Shown one piece after another: positions 1 through 11,167 of a stretch of DNA of 64,000 nucleotides (positions are counted from its first letter, which is position 1; every line of letters starts with the position of its first letter). Position numbers and translations under genes: made by a program. The stretch is from the NCBI RefSeq assembly GCF_027579695.1, contig NC_083578.1:5684460-5748459 (forward strand), in the 5' to 3' direction. The notes beneath the pieces are model-generated. The model was not told the DNA's origin and made no database searches. It saw nothing but the letters and a program-made list of their open reading frames with translations. The DNA comes from Neoarius graeffei (Eukaryota > Chordata > Actinopteri > Siluriformes > Ariidae).

Positions 1-458
1 GCATTTTCCAGACTGAGGCGCCATGTTGTTTACTTGTCGCGGCTGCTCTCGCGAGATTTGACATGGGTTACATACAAGGTCAGCTGACTTGTAGAGCAAG
101 ATTTCTCGAGACTGAATGACCTTTCACCCACCAGCGCGGGAGCTTTTGACAGAAGTAGTTCGTGAGTTGTTTTTGTTGACACTTGGGCATTTAAAGATGT
201 CCCACGGCACGAAACAGAAGAAAGCCAAAGACTGTCCGGGGCAGAAGAAGATTACTTCTTTCTTTTTCAATGTTGACAAACAATTTGTTACAATTTCCCT
301 CTCAGCCTCAGAATGTCCCATTGTAGCCTCAATTTTTCAAAGGCTTCGCATGGCGGGGGGGACGGACAACCCCCCCGCACCATCCCCCCCGGTCGCTTCG
401 CTCCCTCGCCATGGTGAGCGCCCTCATATTAAATTTTTCTAGGAAAAACCCTGCATCC
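1..458 (+). other. Unassigned; possible N-terminus of a hAT/TTF-finger transposase
   Basis: A short open frame begins at the ATG at 197 and is lysine-rich, with a KKITSFF motif near residue 21. That resembles the basic N-terminus before the BED/TTF finger in hAT transposases. It runs into a low-complexity G-rich/C-rich patch (350-395) and loses sense. No finger, catalytic core or TIR is visible, so this is a weak family guess. Confidence 0.2.
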
Positions 459-939
459 CTAATTGTAGATGATGATATGTTCAAACTCTTTGCAATTCTA
501 CACTGTCGAACTCCTTTCTGATATTGCTCCACTATTTGTCGGCACAGAATTAGGGGGATTGGTGATCCTCTTCCCATCTTTACTTCTGAGAGCCGCTGCC
601 ACTCCAAGATGCTCTTTTTATACCCAGTCATGTTAATGACCTATTGCCAATTGACCTAATGAGTTGCAATTTGGTCCTCCAGCTGTTCCTTTTTTGTACC
701 TTTAACTTTTCCAGCCTCTTATTGCCCCTGTCCCAACTTTTTTGAGATGTGTCGCTGTCATGAAATTTCAAATGAGCCAATATTTGGCATGAAATTTCAA
801 AATGTCTCACTTTCGACATTTGATATGTTGTCTATGTTCTATTGTGAATACAATATCAGTTTTTGAGATTTGTAAATTATTGCATTCCGTTTTTATTTAC
901 AATTTGTTCTTTGTCCCAACTTTTTTGGAATCGGGGTTG
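459..939 (-). mobile_element. Tc1-like transposon, truncated copy (5' end only)
   Basis: The right edge is the terminal repeat ending GGAATCGGGGTTG, followed by the TA target at 940-941. Reading the minus strand, the 5' leader and the first ~45 transposase codons (ORF 631 to ~460, starting MTGYKKSILEW) match the intact relative at 36982-38579 nearly base for base. The copy stops abruptly near 459, where unrelated sequence takes over, so the rest of the element is missing. Confidence 0.85.
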
Positions 940-941
940 TA

Positions 942-1365
942 TAAGAGCCAAGACACTGTATTAGATAGTGACACTGTATAATTGCCATTATTGTTGCAGT
1001 ACAATAATCCATATACATGCACAAACATGAATGCAGCCAATCTTTCTGTTTCTATCGGCAAACCAAAGCGCACACAGTGTAACGTTACAGCGTCACAGAC
1101 AGCTTAATCACCACAGCGGTCAGAAACACCTGGGCCTTCCGGGCAAACATTCACAACAACCGCGGTTTCCTCACCCAACTTCCCCACCTGAGCCCCGCAG
1201 CAGGGCGAACTCTTACAACACTGAGAAAAGTTATTTCTTACCTTTAAATTCTTGTAGAAAGCCGAACTGCAATAGTGGCCAAAAAGATTTTCTGAATATG
1301 AGTGTCCGAACAAAACAAGAAAATACTCCAATATTTCTGCTCATATGTGCGATCTTCTTTGTATG
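942..1365. other. No gene or repeat recognised
   Basis: Anonymous sequence between the truncated Tc1 copy and the hAT MITE. The open frames here lack motifs and are not supported as genes. Confidence 0.5.
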
Positions 1366-1373
1366 ATTAACAT

Positions 1374-2668
1374 CAGGGGTGTAGTGGGCGTGGTACGCGG
1401 GGGTACGCCGTCCACCCACTTCTCCCGAGGTGAGATTCAAAAAAAAAAAACAACTGTCATTCAATGGCCTGAGTTTATCCGCTCTACAGTAAGTGACACG
1501 TGCCTTTGTGCTCATCATCAATGCCCCCCCCAATCGAACGTTACGTAAAACGTAGCGACGCAAAGTAGAATGCATTCTAAACGCAGCTGAGATATTAGAA
1601 TTATGCAAACGGTTGACTCCGCCATCTGTCGGTTTAATGCTTTATGATCTTTGAAGTTCTAATGCGATTTTTGCTCAGTATAGGCCTATGATTTTGAATA
1701 GCCTAATAATAACAGTAGGGTCTCTCTCTCTGTGTGTGTGTGATTTCCGGGCGTTCATGGTAGCAGCACCGAGAGGGCAACAGAACTGATATAATCGCCT
1801 GCCTGGTCATCCTTACGCGGATAATTTCACCGCATACTGTATTATATATATGATTTGAAATTCATAATCTTTGTGGCCTTCCTGTTTAGTGTTTTGTTGT
1901 ACATCCAAAAAAGTGAAATGACAATAAATTTAAAGAAATACTCAAGTCTTTAAGAAGGAGTGCATGGTAGGGCTTAACCCAATGGCTGCATGTCATGTAT
2001 TTTGTATCCGCAGGTGCCTCAATCGCGCCAGACTAAATGCTTGATTTATTCGATTGGTGCTTTTTATAATAAATTTCAGCCCATTGCTGGTTTGTATGCG
2101 ATGTGAGCGAGTGACGTGACTTTTTTTGAACTTCTGGACACATGCTGTAGCTGTTGCCATGGCAGTAAGTAGGCTAGTAAAAATATCGAATTCCGAATGC
2201 AGCTCGGCTCAAATGAACATGAATCGAACATGAACAAAGGTGTTTGTGTATCATAATTTCCAATATTTTGGCTTCACGCCTGATAGTCCATGTTAAACCT
2301 ATGCAAGGTTTATGTTGAGTTCCAGCAGCAGAGTGGTGCTGTCTACGACGATGCATTCGGAAGGAGAAGGCGAATTTGTTCCTCTTTAGCCATTTCGGCA
2401 TATTTATTGGAGACAAAATAAACCGCGGCTTTTCGCCATAACAGTTGGGCTGTACTGACAAACACGAATGAAAATTGCACACATAAAAATGTCTGAAAAA
2501 AAGTGTCTTCTTGTGCCCTCTTGTGTTGTTAAAAGAACGTAACATTTATACAAATCATTCATACCGAACATAGGTGACCAAACAAAGGCTACCGCTTCTG
2601 ACATGATATCAAATCGATGACGTCACGAATCGCGTACCCCCACTTTAAAAATCTCCACTACACCACTG
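1374..2668. mobile_element. Non-autonomous hAT-type DNA transposon with 8-bp TSD
   Basis: Ends are CAGGGGTGTAGTGG on the left and the complement of CAGTGGTGTAGTGG on the right, a 14-bp TIR with one mismatch. It is flanked by attaacat (1366-1373) and attagcat (2669-2676), an 8-bp duplication with one mismatch, which is diagnostic of the hAT superfamily. The 1.3-kb interior holds only short frames. A minus-strand stretch around 2490-2600 has a faint THAP-like look, but I could not confirm the cysteine/histidine spacing. Confidence 0.8.
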
Positions 2669-2892
2669 ATTAGCATTAATGGGCATGTGCGAGCCAAAGT
2701 TAAATCTCGTGGTTAATCACGACCTTAATGTTATTCTGCTACTTGTAGTTCTTTCTGAAAGCTGTCTCGTTTGTGCCATGGCTTTTAGATATGCTAAAAA
2801 CTACTACTCCCTGCATGCATTGCGCCGCTCAAGGCCCCAATCACGGCTTAGCAATGCGACCACTCCTCCAGCTCTCAAGGGCTGCACCTGTA

Positions 2893-4593
2893 TTGAGGTA
2901 TTTCACCTGACGTCACAGGGTCACGTGACGCCCCAGTGTCCACCATTTTGGACGGCAAGCTAGCTAATGTCAACAACAGTAGCTGGTATGTTACTGTAGC
3001 AATGTTTACGTTCAGTCATTTGGATGACTATTAAAACCTTTCAGTCTCAAGTTTTTCCTTTACTGGATTTACTAGTTTACTGAGCCAGCCGGCCCCGGAG
3101 CGCTAGCTAGCCAGCCAGCCGGCCCCGGAGCGCTAGCTAGCTAGCCAGCCAGCCGGCCCCGGAGCGCTAGCTAGCCAGCCAGCCGGCCCCGGAGCGCTAG
3201 CTAGCCAGCCAGCCGGACCCGGAGCGCTAGCTAGCCAGCCAGCCGGACCCAGAGTGCTAGCCAGCCGGCCCTGCAGTGCTTGCCAGCTGGCCCCGGAGCG
3301 CTAGCTAGCCCCGGAGCGCTAGCTAGCCAGCCAGCCAGCCAGCCCGCCCCAGAGTGCTAGCTAGCTAGCCAGCCAGCCAGCCGGCCCCGGAGCGCTAGCC
3401 AGCCAGCCGGCCCCGGAGCGCTAGCCAGCCAGCCGGCCCCGGAGCGCTAGCCAGCCAGCCGGCCCCGGAGCGCTAGCTAGCCAGCCGGCTCCGGAGCGCT
3501 AGCTAGCCAGCCAGCCGGCCCCGGAGCGTTAGCTAGCCAGCAAGCCAGCCCGCCCCGGTGCGCTAGCTAGCTAGCCAGCCAGCCAGCCGGCCCCGGAGCG
3601 CTAGCCAGCCAGCCGGCTCCGGAGCGCTAGCCAGCCAGCCGGCTCCGGAGCGCTAGCCAGCCAGCCGGCCCCGGAGCGCTAGCCAGCCAGCCGGCCCCGG
3701 AGCGCTAGCCAGCCAGCCGGCTCCGGAGCGCTAGCTAGCCAGCCAGCCGGCCCCGGAGCGCTAGCCAGCCAGCCGGCCCCGGAGCGCTAGCCAGCCAGCC
3801 GGCCCCGGAGCGCTAGCTAGCCAGCCGGCTCCGGAGCGCTAGCTAGCCAGCCAGCCGGCCCCGGAGCGCTAGCCAGCCGGCCCCGGAGCGCTAGCTAGCC
3901 AGCCAGCCAGCCGGCCCCGGAGCGCTAGCCAGCCAGCCGGCCCCGGAGCGCTAGCCAGCCAGCCGGCCCCGGAGCGCTAGCCAGCCAGCCGGCCCCGGAG
4001 CGCTAGCCAGCCAGCCGGCTCCGGAGCGCTAGCTAGCCAGCCAGCCGGCCCCGAAGCGCTAGCCAGCCAGCCGGCTCCGGAGCGCTAGCTAGCCAGCCAG
4101 CCGGCCCCGAAGCGCTAGCCAGCCAGCCGGCTCCGAAGCGCTAGCCAGCCGGCCCCGGAGCGCTAGCTAGCCAGCCAGCCAGCCCCGGAGCGCACTCAGT
4201 AAACTAGTAAATACAGTAAAGGAAAAACTTATAACGGGCCATGTCTCAACAGACTAAGAAGTTATTTCAATGACATTTAATAACATTTTGTTTATCCTGA
4301 GGACCGAAAGTAAATGAAAATGTGAACAAATCTTAGCTGTCAGTGAACAATCCTGGTGGAAGCAGGTAAACGTCGTTCTCCAAGCCTGCTAACCTCAATT
4401 TTTGCAAATACCTCTCCCTCTGCTCGCCCTGTAAATGCCCTACGTCGCTGGATAGTGAAGGTGTTTTCTGCATCTCGCTCCTTTTTCTTTTATGTTTTTC
4501 GTTTGTCGCCTTCCTCGCATTCAAACTGATTCGAGCCGTGCCGTCCAAAATGGCAGCGTCACATGACTTGGTCACGTGAGTGAAATACCTCAA
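2893..4593. mobile_element. TIR DNA transposon (ISL2EU-like) with TA target and internal minisatellite
   Basis: TIRs start TTGAGGTATTTCAC on both ends, followed by related GTCACGTGAC and CCATTTTGGACGGC blocks. TA dinucleotides flank both sides (2891-2892, 4594-4595). The interior is dominated by a GC-rich minisatellite, and the right end carries a minus-strand coding exon. The ISL2EU label is an inference from the TA target and from the exon's similarity to the N-terminus of the YqaJ-nuclease ORF of that superfamily. Confidence 0.65.
3050..4229. repeat. GC-rich minisatellite (3083-4193) bracketed by 35-bp inverted repeats
   Basis: About forty imperfect units built on AGCCAGCCGGCCCCGGAGCG plus CTAG(CTAG), giving 26-30 bp per unit depending on how many CTAG or CCAG blocks are present. 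The array is flanked by agtttttcctttactg... at 3050-3084 and its reverse complement at 4195-4229, matching at 34 of 35 bases. The array therefore sits exactly at the apex of a foldback inside the surrounding transposon. Confidence 0.9.
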
Positions 4594-4602
4594 TAGACCC
4601 AT
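4333..4602 (-). pseudogene. Probable N-terminal exon of an ISL2EU-type accessory (YqaJ-like) ORF
   Basis: An 89-codon minus-strand frame lies at the right end of the 2893-4593 transposon; its first codons overlap the TIR and the flank, so the true start is uncertain. It is basic in the middle (KHKRKR) and ends with YLQKLRLAGL...VYLLPPGLFTDS. Proteins of fish ISL2EU elements have an N-terminal segment of this type before a YqaJ-like nuclease domain; that comparison is from memory. No nuclease domain or transposase is present here, so the element is an internally deleted copy whose middle was replaced by the minisatellite. Confidence 0.35.
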
Positions 4603-5690
4603 TTACTGTTTGTAAACGAAGACGGCTGCGCGCGCAGCTTCTTGATGACGTAGACTGTAAATTGGTCTATAGCTTAGGTGGCCAATCCTTGCTAAAAAAT
4701 AATACTGCTCTTTTGCTTTATTATTTTAAAATAGAGAGCCTTGGGGAAATAAAGAGAGAGGAGAGACAATGGCTGGAGAGACACAACATGTCAAAGTCAA
4801 AGGTATGTTGTTTCACTATTATTGAGATATATGGCCCTGAAAATAGTCAAATCTGATAGGTCTGTTTAATCTACATATAAACTAGTAATGACAGCTATTG
4901 CAATATGAGTTAGATCAGGTATTGTTAAACTTAATTGTCATTGAAAATGCATGAAATTAAAATGATGTGATTTTCCTCTATTTTGTAATATGCAAACATG
5001 TTCCCAAGCACCTAGAGAATATGATGTGTAGACTGGGCATCACTGTAGCACTGCAGTGCTTAATTTACAATTGTATGTTGTTGTCTCCCGGTCCTTCTGC
5101 TCTGCAGTAAACAGAAAAGAAATTTGTGAGGTTCTCTCTCCTGATCAAGAGGGAATGGGATACCAGAAAATGTTTTTTTCTGTTTATGGCAGAGTGGAGG
5201 ATCCATGCTTCTGACAAAACACTCTAAGCCAGTGATGGCTGTAAACACTTATTTAGATTTTTTTTTTAACTTTAAAAGCATTTTGATTTCAAAAAGTGTG
5301 CAGCAACCCTCCATAAATTCTGACCGTTTACACCCTTCCACTCATACTTGTTTTTCAGATAGTGGAGGATGATCTACAAAAGACATCAAAGCAGGCAAAG
5401 GTATTATTATTTTTTAAAGATTATTGGCATCTCAGCTTTATGTGGCAGTGATTAAGTAGAAAGAGTCAGGAAAGGCAGGGGAGAGAGAGGCGATGATATG
5501 CAGCAAATGGTCCTGGGCTGGATTCAAACCCTGATCTGCTTTAGTAAGGACTTGTTATGACACATTTCACCTTCATCAAAACATTGCAGCTCCTGAATAT
5601 TGCAATTTGCCATTTTGTGATATCTATAATATTTCGTAGAATTATTAGATATAAGAAAATTCTACGTCTTGTTCTGTTTGTGTGTGTGTA
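4596..5690. other. Intergenic; weak exon-like pieces and a SINE-like scrap
   Basis: Two short stretches look spliceable on the + strand: an ATG at 4789 with a GTATGT donor after five codons, and an open piece at about 5359-5400 with cag before and gtatta after. They are too short to identify. Around 5480-5535 a tRNA-type B-box-like motif appears in reverse orientation. None of this is enough to call a gene. Confidence 0.2.
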
Positions 5691-5696
5691 CTGTAC

Positions 5697-5926
5697 AACC
5701 GCGGGGAGGTCACTGCCCGAGCGATATGTCCCATCTCGTTATGTCCTGGGTTTTAGCAACAACCCTCGGCTCACTCCGGGAGGACTGGTGCAACTGAAGT
5801 AACATTCCATTTAAAAAAATAAATAAATAAAATAAATAAATTATTTCCTTTTCTTGTAGTTTTCTTTTTCTTTAATTGTTGGTACTGCACCCTCTTTCAA
5901 TACGGGCTTATAGCCAACGCTCCTCC
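5697..5926 (-). repeat. Fragment of the THAP-domain repeat element found again at about 17450-17705
   Basis: Matches the 17450-17705 copy along its length: a block ending gcccgagcgatatgtc, the shared ggctcactccgggaggactg, an A-rich stretch, and the final ~50 bases encoding the tail of the THAP exon. The copy stops where a SINE begins at about 5929. Confidence 0.75.
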
Positions 5927-5928
5927 GG

Positions 5929-6214
5929 GTGGCACGGTGGTGTAGTGGTTAGCATGGTCGCCTCACAGCAAGAAGGTTCTGGGTTCGAACCCAGCAGCTG
6001 GCGAGGGCCTTTCTGTGTGGGGTTTGCATGTTCTCTCCGTGTCTGCGTGGGTTTCCTCCAGGTGCTCCGGTTTCCCCCACAGTCCAAAGACATGCGGTTA
6101 GGTTAATATGGGACGGCCTTGCACTGAGGTGCTCTTGAGCGAGGCGCCGAACTCCCAACTGCTCCCCGGGTGCTGTTAGCATGGCTGCCTACTGCTCTGG
6201 GTATGTGTGTGTGT
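5929..6214 (+). mobile_element. tRNA-derived SINE, interrupted at its 3' end by a hAT insertion
   Basis: The head contains an A-box-like gtagtggttagc and a B-box GGTTCGAACCC, then the conserved body motif ttgcatgttctc and gtgctccggtttccccc. The 3' module (gaggtgctcttgagcgaggc) is the alternative tail also seen at 31292. The GT-rich tail is cut at 6214 by the start of the hAT element. Confidence 0.85.
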
Positions 6215-6510
6215 CAGTGGCGGCTGGCTTTTGTAAAAGTGAGGGAGGAAGGAATGCTTGGTTGAAGGTCACGGGCCCCAATGCGACCGCACCTGCTGGA
6301 CCGGCTATAGTTACACGCACGGGTTGAGTTGATAATAGTTTTTCCTGAATAATTCATTAACATCCTTTCCACGGTGTCAAACAACTGGCAACAGTCAACA
6401 AGTAAAAGAACAACAATAACATTATTTCACAACTATTTACATGGGATATAGCCGTGTTTAAGACAAACATTGATGTTAAGGAATGATTCAGGCCAACTGA
6501 TTGAGGCTCC

Positions 6511-8651
6511 CTATTTATATATCAAGTCAATTCTCCGTGCTGTCTGATTTGCAAATCTATCTGTGACCTGATCGTACCACGCTGGATCTTTTTGGAGTGT
6601 CTTGAGAATCTTTTTTTCAATTGAAATAATGGCCAGATGTTTTAATCTCTCCTGCCCCATTGCGTTGCGTGTGTACGTTTTAATTCTCTTGAGGCACGAA
6701 AAACTCCTTTCAACCCCTGCAGAGGTTGCGCCAATTGTTCCAATCAGGGACATGAGCCTGTACAACTGTGGCATCGCCCCATCAAGACCGCTGGACTTCA
6801 TGAAGCCAAGGGCATCGCAAAGTTTTCTTGATGAATTTATTTCTGCATTGTGATAGAAATGCTGCAGTTCGATTCTCAGCTTTTCTTGATCAAAAAGGTG
6901 GCCATATGTCTCCATCAAATTTGACAGTAGCTGCATAGGAAATGATATTTTGAACGAGTCGAATTTCGCCACATCCAAAAGCTCCATGAAGCGCAAGCGG
7001 TCGAGGTGTTGAAAGCGCTGAGTTATTTGAGTGCGCAAGTTGTTGTGGATGGAATCATAAAGTGCTCTGTAGGACTGACGGGGATTAAGCAGCCTTCTTT
7101 TGACCCTGTGAGACAAGTCAGGGTCTTCTGTTAGAGAGGCAGCCCTGGCGTAGATTTTGTCAAAGGCACTCTGTACTTTTAGCTCATCCAATATTTGCAG
7201 GAGATTCTCTATTCACCGTTTGCAAAAGGCGACATCCATGGATTTGTGCTGCAAGATGTCAAACACCACGTCAGTGTGCGAAAACAACTGCTCAAAAGTG
7301 AAGAGTAAAAACGCAAATTCAAACTCTTGCATTTTCGACCTCAAACCATCAGCTAAACGTATTGTCTCATCATCCATCATTGGGCGCTCAGTAATGTTCT
7401 CGAAAATCTGAAGTAGTTCGTCATAATTTGAAGCAACTGTGTTCACGACCCTAGAGGAAAAGTTCCAGCGAGTGGGAGCGCTCGGGGAATGCGGGCGCAA
7501 CTGAACTCCTCGAGTAAAGAAACCCTCTTGCTGGACTTGGAGAAAAAAGACGTGAAGCCACCCAAGTGAGCAAAGAAGTATTTTGCTTGGGGAATGGTCT
7601 TAACACCCTGATTTAAAACTAGGTTTAAGCGATGTGCATAGCAGTGGACAAATGTTGCACAGGGAGCCAATTCTCTCACTTTAGCCTGAAGGCCATTCAA
7701 GTCCGAGGCCATGACCGCGGCACCATCGTAAGTCTGAGCGACAAGTTTATCCTTGAAATTGAAACCTGACAACTCAGTCTGCACGAAATCGAACAAGGAT
7801 TGTGCACTGCGACCACTGGACACATCAAAAAATCCTAGAAAGCGTTCCTGAATTGTACCTTGATTATCGACATAGCGCAAGATGACAGACAGCTGTGAAT
7901 GACAGCTTATGTCTGTGGTCTCGTCGATTTGCCACGAGAAGAAGGGTGCCGTGTTAAGTTGCTTTTGGATTTCTGAATTAATTGAACCAGCTATAGTGGA
8001 TATTAGATCATTCTGGATTGTTTTTGACATGCCTGTGAAGACAGTCGAACTTTCCAGATGCTCTGCCAGAACACGATCATAGCGAGCAATAACCTCCGCT
8101 AGCTCCCTGTAATTGCCCTTATTGTCCGAATTCCCCCCTTCTTCATGTCCCCTCAGTGACAACTCTTGCATGCCTAGGTAGGCTGTTGCATCTATCAGAC
8201 GTTTTAATACCTCTCTATTGCGACTCACTTTAGCATTGTGCTGCTGGATTTGCAGCCGCACACCCTCGTCTACCACCCTATCTATTGGCATGGTGCCTAG
8301 TAAGGACAGTCGGATAGCAGCACCAACGTGGTCTTGACACTTCTCATGGCGTTTGGTTGCCCTATCTAGATTTTTTAAATCATTGAAACCATGAACACTC
8401 CACGCTTGTGATTTGGCATTGTTCATTAGCAAACAGGGCCAGCAATATAATCGATGGGTGGTAACGCTACCAGTGAGCCATGTGTACCTAGCAAACCATG
8501 TAGCATTCACTGTACTGCCTTTGCCATTGGGTTTTGTGATTTCGATTTTAGGGGTTGGTCTACCTGCTGCTTTGATGGCTAATTTTTCACTGTAGCTCAG
8601 CCCATGGAAGGGTTTTGCAAGCAAAACATTCACCACGTCCTCTGTTTCCAT
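6511..8651 (-). pseudogene. hAT transposase (zinc finger MYM-type 1-like), frameshifted and with internal stop
   Basis: Read from 8651 leftward. The first 402-codon frame has an N-terminal TTF-type finger region (YCWPCLLM, then H and C residues around residues 70-110) and the DUF4371-type catalytic start (WQIDETTDIS near residue 245, then AQTYDGAAVM and CYAHRLNLVL). The frame is lost near 7485-7505 where the conserved P-TRWN block begins, and continues in another frame from 7500. A TGA at 7213-7215 then interrupts it, and the same frame resumes at about 7210 down to 6511, ending with the hAT C-terminal dimerisation segment (ERSFSCLKRIKTYTRN). About 720 codons in total is normal for this family. 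One frameshift and one nonsense codon make it inactive. It occupies the centre of the hAT element and would have cut and pasted it. Confidence 0.85.
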
Positions 8652-8923
8652 TATTTTATTCGTAGAATATCTATAACATAGTCAATCCACTTCCACCTCG
8701 CTATTCTCACTCTGACTGCCGAAGTGCCCGAGTCACCGGATCTAGAAGTTAAGTTTGATAAGATAACCCCTCCCCCCAGGCAGCTAAGGCTTCTACTTAT
8801 TGGTTCATTGCGCAACTAGGGCTGCAGCCTATTGGTTGATATTTTGTAGCACTTGTCAGATCTCTTAGCTAGTCCCACCCTCTTAGAGGAGGATTTTCCT
8901 CCTCTCTCTCATTGAAGTCTATT

Positions 8924-10416
8924 GGCCCTTTTCCACTACCCTTTTTCAGCTCACTTCAGCTCGCTTCAGCTCACTTCAGCCCGACACGGCTCGCGTTTCG
9001 ACTACCAAAAACCAGCACGACTCAGCTCGTTTCAGCCCTGCTTAGCCCCTAAAACTCGCACCGTTTTGGAGTGGGGCTGAAGCGAGCCAAGCCGTGCCGA
9101 GTGAGTCTGGGGGCGTGAGCAGACACTCCCCTGTGCACTGATTGGTGAGGAGGAGTGTCCTCACATGCCCACACACGCCCCGCGAGCGCGCTGGGATCTG
9201 TAAACACCACAAACCCGGAAGAAGAATAATTACAAATTACGAGAATTTCTGAAGCCTTATGCGCCTCGCCTCATCTATACGCTCTTGCCAGTATCTGTCC
9301 GCGTTGTCGGTGACAACAAGCCACAGCACCAAGACCAGCAACACTAACGACACCATGTCCTCCATGTTTATTGTTTACTATTCGGGTCGTGAGACTACCT
9401 CTGAAAAGATCACTGAATCAGTGACTAAATATAGAGCATCGTGGACGAGTTCGCGGAGCGCAAGGCTCGTCGTATGCCCTTCAAATAATGCGCGCAGTAG
9501 GCTATTGATGTTTTATTATGAGCCATGTACAGTATGTCGCCTAATGTTTTTTTGTTTCTGAGTTACATGTTCGTTTGAAGGACTAATGTACAAAATAACA
9601 TAGTTGCACCCCGTAGTGTTGAAATTGGTAAACACAGTGCATTCAGTGAGGTTTGCACCGCCCTCCTTTTATTTCTGACTCTTCCTGTCACCACTCTGAG
9701 CGCTCATTCGTATGCCCTTCAAATAATGTGCGCAGTATAGGCTATTGATGTTTTATTATGAGCCATGTACAGTATCCTAATGTTTTTTGTTTCTGAGTTA
9801 CATGTTCGTTTGAAGGACTTGATGTACTAAATAACATAGTTGCACCCCGTAGTGTTGAAATTGGTAAACACAGTGCATTCAGTGAGGTTTGCACCGCCCT
9901 CCTTTTATTTCTGACTCTTCCTGTCACCGTTGCAACCTCTGAGCGCTCATTCGTATGCCCTTCAAATAATGTGCGCAGTATAGGCTATTGATGTTTTATT
10001 ATGAGCCATGTACAGTATCCTAATGTTTTTTGTTTCTGAGTTACATGTTCGTTTGAAGGACTTGATGTACTAAATAACATAGTTGCACCCGGTAGTGTTG
10101 AAATTGGTAAACACCGCAGTTGCGGACATTTTGTAGCCTAAAATGATGTTATGATAAGCTTTAATAAAGGGCCCGGTCATTTGCCCCGCCCCCGGCCCGG
10201 CTCTGACTTGTTCCGCCACTGTCACTGATGTCACTGTTTGCGCTGCTTAACGACATCACGTGACGTCCACCCACTTTCGCTAACTCCACCCAATGTGTCC
10301 ACCCACTTCCAGCCAGCACGGTTCAGCGCGGTTGTAGTCGAAATGCAACTCCAACAGCCCCGCTCAGCTCGACTCAGCTCGGCACGGCTCAGCCGCGTTT
10401 GTAGTGGAAAAGCGGC
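8924..10416. mobile_element. Nested TIR element with TTTTCCACTAC termini
   Basis: The left end reads GGCCCTTTTCCACTACC and continues into AGCTCACTTCAGCTCGC repeats. The right end is the inverse: GCCGCTTTTCCACTAC followed by GGCTGAGCCGTGCCGAGC. Inner blocks GTTTCGACTAC / ATTTCGACTAC are also mirrored. No transposase is encoded. The superfamily is not determined because no clean TSD is visible. Confidence 0.6.
9471..10114. repeat. Tandem repeat, ~240-bp unit, 2.7 copies
   Basis: Copies begin with cgtatgcccttcaaataatg at 9471, 9709 and 9952 (periods 238 and 243). The third copy breaks off after aaattggtaaacacc at about 10114. It lies inside the nested 8924-10416 element. Confidence 0.9.
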
Positions 10417-10701
10417 ATATGTTAACCACGAGCCGCCAGTGCCGGAGACTGTTTGAATCGGAGTGAATGGGAGCCGAAGGGAGGAAGATCCTCCGTGCAG
10501 TAATTTCTAATAGCGAGCGATAGGGGGTGCTAATGTAATTTCACCCAGAGAAACGAATATAATGTACATGTCGTATTTGGCAGTAAAATAGTAATATTCA
10601 AGGACAGCAATTCATTAAATTGGTCAAGACAATTTCAACTTTTTATTCTTAGAATTTTTAAGGAGGATCTTCCTCCCTCTCCTCACTGGAGAAGCCACCT
10701 G

Positions 10702-11153
10702 TGGTGTACAGCAATCTTCAAGTTACTAATTTCAAGCTTGAACTAGTCTTGTTTATGAGCAGATAGGTTTATTGCAGTGTACAGTTTATATGTACTGCAT
10801 GTGCATTTGGGTGATTTTAAGGCATCATCTGGCACATGCTTTTAAGATCAACCTCCAGACTAAAATTTGCACTAATTTCTAAACTATACAGTGGACCTGT
10901 TTAATGTGTTTCAACCTGAAAAATAGTGACCCGTGCCTCATTCCATAAGCCAAACATCACATCATTGACTAACCTTCACTCATTTCCATCACCTCTAAAT
11001 GCAACACTGGATTCAGCAAAATACAGAAATGTGCATCTGAATAATTGCTTGTACCAAAATAAAGTAAACTATGTGTGTTAGGTAGACTTTTCTTGTCATT
11101 CCACATATACAGTATATGCAGATACAATGTGATGAAATGTCATGTGACAAAAC
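10702..11153. other. No gene recognised
   Basis: AT-rich unique-looking sequence between the hAT element and a SINE; no supported coding signal. Confidence 0.5.
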
Positions 11154-11167
11154 CCACTTTAACAATC

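Larger units (their letters stand above)
6215..10701 (-). mobile_element. hAT DNA transposon carrying a decayed ZMYM1-like transposase gene
   Basis: Left end CAGTGGCGGCTGGCTTTTG...GTGAGGGAGGAAG. The right end, read inward, is CAGGTGGCTTCTCC...GGAGAGGGAGGAAG. The flanks (gtgtgtgt / tggtgtac) are only weakly duplicated, and a second TIR-like GAGCCGCCAGTG lies at about 10433, so the right boundary is less certain than the left. A transposase pseudogene fills 6511-8651 on the minus strand, and a separate TIR element is nested at 8924-10416. Confidence 0.7.

Noticed and set aside
1374-2668. THAP-domain reading of the minus-strand frames near 2490-2600
   Set aside because: The zinc-ligand spacing could not be confirmed in a single frame.
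3083-4193. Regular short repeats suggesting a CRISPR array
   Set aside because: Units are contiguous with no unique spacers, and the setting is a vertebrate genome; it is a minisatellite.
4789-5400. Possible two-exon host gene with short lysine-rich exons
   Set aside because: Only ~20 codons in total with weak splice sites and no identifiable domain; cannot be supported without transcripts.
5940-6010. tRNA-like A-box/B-box head as a possible tRNA gene
   Set aside because: The same head is repeated in many SINE copies with shared body sequence and target duplications, so these are SINE promoters.
5876-6106. Frames repeated as GWHGGVVVSTVASQQEG-type peptides at several places
   Set aside because: These are translations of the SINE head and body and recur only because the SINE does.
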